The notes beneath the pieces were generated by a model. It did no database searches and was not told the DNA's origin. It saw nothing but the letters and a program-made list of their open reading frames with translations. The translations under genes and the position numbers were made by a program. A DNA stretch of 64,000 bases from Tragulus kanchil (Eukaryota > Chordata > Mammalia > Artiodactyla > Tragulidae), in assembly GCA_022376925.1 (NCBI GenBank), contig JAIOJX010000030.1, forward strand, positions 172,231,298 to 172,295,297. The letters run 5' to 3'. Below are positions 61,846 through 64,000 of this stretch, one piece after another. How positions within the stretch are numbered: position 1 is the stretch's first letter; every line of letters starts with the position of its first letter.

Positions 61846-63999
61846 GTGGCTGGTTGACATTCACATTTAGAGAAGCCAAATTAAAGGAATATCCATACAA
61901 GGAAAACAAACCAAAAACAACTCCAACCTTCTTAGGAAAACTCTGGTAAAAGAAATTCTATAAAGTTCCAAACAGAAAATGCTTATCTGCAGATAAACAA
62001 TCATGGAAACAGATTTGCAAGTATTGCTCCATCCATCAGTATTTATGACAAGGAAAAATTTCTAAACAAAGCGGGTAGAGGACACGTGTCACAATTCATT
62101 GGTGTCTCCTATTCCTAACACTGTACAAACAATCCGCATCACTAATAAGACAGAAGTAGTATGCAGCACAAGAGGAGGTCTTATGAAATATTCTCAATAT
62201 GATCACAAAGCCTAAATACCTGTTTAACACTGTAAAAAGAATTAGATTTACAAAGAAGAAAATAATAGATAAAATAAGACTCTGGAAGTTTCTGCCTCAT
62301 TCTCTTTTAAAAACTGTACTTTAAAGCAAATTTTATTTCCAATGTTTCACCCTTGCTTTAGAAACACCCAAGTGCATGGAACCAGAAAGCCTCATCAATT
62401 ATCTCAGCTCTTACCTGCCTGGAGAGGAAAAAGGGCTTAAGTAAAAGTGAGGATGCCAAAGAGAACCATTCTCTGCCAGCACAAAAAGAACAGATGCTTT
62501 TTTTTTCTTTTTCCTTTTCAGAGTAAATTTAGTGTCCGTGAAAGGTGCCAAGTTAAAAATCCCTAGAAACGAATGCATTTTCCTTACCTGCAAGACTGGC
62601 AGTGGTGATAAAAGCTTTTTCATAAAACTACTCAGTCCCACAGGAGAGCTCATTTCTGGACCATTTCTACTTAACTGGTCTTTATATAAGGAGCTAGAAA
62701 TTACAAACTCAACCATTAGCAAGCTGTCAATTGTAGGTGCTTTAAAATGTAACTCAAAATACATCATTGTGTGCCTCGAGGAACCTTTGTTTCAACATCA
62801 CCACATGTGTACAGTGCTGCAGAATTTACAAAGCGCTCTATAATAGTCAATGCTTATTGTAAACAATTTTCTGAGCTCGTGCTATGTGCCAGGCACTACG
62901 AGGCTTTGTATCAGAAAATGATAGCTGGTGTGGCTGGTTGACATTCACATTTAGAGAAGCCAAATTAAAGGAATATCCATACAAGGAAAACAAACCAAAA
63001 ACAACTCCAACCTTCTTAGGAAAACTCTGGTAAAAGAAATTCTATAAAGTTCCAAACAGAAAATGCTTATCTGCAGATAAACAATCATGGAAACAGATTT
63101 GCAAGTATTGCTCCATCCATCAGTATTTATGACAAGGAAAAATTTCTAAACAAAGCGGGTAGAGGACACGTGTCACAATTCATTGGTGTCTCCTATTCCT
63201 AACACTGTACAAACAATCCGCATCACTAATAAGACAGAAGTAGTATGCAGCACAAGAGGAGGTCTTATGAAATATTCTCAATATGATCACAAAGCCTAAA
63301 TACCTGTTTAACACTGTAAAAAGAATTAGATTTACAAAGAAGAAAATAATAGATAAAATAAGACTCTGGAAGTTTCTGCCTCATTCTCTTTTAAAAACTG
63401 TACTTTAAAGCAAATTTTATTTCCAATGTTTCACCCTTGCTTTAGAAACACCCAAGTGCATGGAACCAGAAAGCCTCATCAATTATCTCAGCTCTTACCT
63501 GCCTGGAGAGGAAAAAGGGCTTAAGTAAAAGTGAGGATGCCAAAGAGAACCATTCTCTGCCAGCACAAAAAGAACAGATGCTTTTTTTTTCTTTTTCCTT
63601 TTCAGAGTAAATTTAGTGTCCGTGAAAGGTGCCAAGTTAAAAATCCCTAGAAACGAATGCATTTTCCTTACCTGCAAGACTGGCAGTGGTGATAAAAGCT
63701 TTTTCATAAAACTACTCAGTCCCACAGGAGAGCTCATTTCTGGACCATTTCTACTTAACTGGTCTTTATATAAGGAGCTAGAAATTACAAACTCAACCAT
63801 TAGCAAGCTGTCAATTGTAGGTGCTTTAAAATGTAACTCAAAATACATCATTGTGTGCCTCGAGGAACCTTTGTTTCAACATCACCACATGTGTACAGTG
63901 CTGCAGAATTTACAAAGCGCTCTATAATAGTCAATGCTTATTGTAAACAATTTTCTGAGCTCGTGCTATGTGCCAGGCACTACGAGGCTTTGTATCAGA
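61841..63999. repeat. D19: duplication, offset 1084
   Basis: Copies 61841-62915 and 62925-63999, with a 9-bp spacer. No differences noticed. Most of the unit is unclassified; its end (GTGCTATGTGCCAGGCACTA) is a MIR- or L2-like start. The second copy ends one base before the window edge. Confidence 0.96.
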
Positions 64000-64000
64000 C

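Overview
The window is mammalian nuclear DNA from a ruminant artiodactyl. It carries antisense BovB (RTE) LINE sequence with its YADD reverse-transcriptase motif, Bov-tA SINEs, CHR-type tRNA-Glu-derived SINEs and artiodactyl-style L1 3' ends. Species cannot be fixed from the sequence. The dominant young SINE here has a 3' region (a GATGGATGAAAATAAAT-like tail, sometimes with a GC-rich spacer) that I cannot match to a named cattle or sheep consensus.

The only protein-coding gene I can support is GRM7 (metabotropic glutamate receptor 7), on the minus strand. Two consecutive exons of its extracellular ligand-binding domain are present: 25940-26081 (142 bp) and 14850-15004 (155 bp). Both have AG/GT splice sites and a continuous reading frame across the junction (codon AA|G). 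Everything else is GRM7 intron: more than 37.9 kb of upstream intron at the right, a 10.9 kb intron between the exons, and 14.8 kb of downstream intron at the left. The introns hold SINEs, L1, BovB, L2/MIR and hAT relics, microsatellites and unclassified sequence.

The most striking structure is a series of 19 local direct duplications, each with an offset of about 1.05-1.17 kb, spread over the window (D1-D19 below). Copies are nearly identical. Differences are mostly single-base or homopolymer length changes, plus error-like or filler sequence at the junctions, and neighbouring duplications overlap so that some segments occur three times. Summing the offsets, about 21 kb of the 64 kb is extra sequence. 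The uniform period, unrelated content and junction errors point to unmerged contig overlaps or faulty gap filling, not biology, but this needs read-level confirmation. One duplication (D5) copies 70 bp of the downstream GRM7 exon with its splice acceptor; if real, it would put an in-frame stop into spliced GRM7 RNA.

No rRNA, functional tRNA gene, CRISPR array, operon or microbial system was seen.
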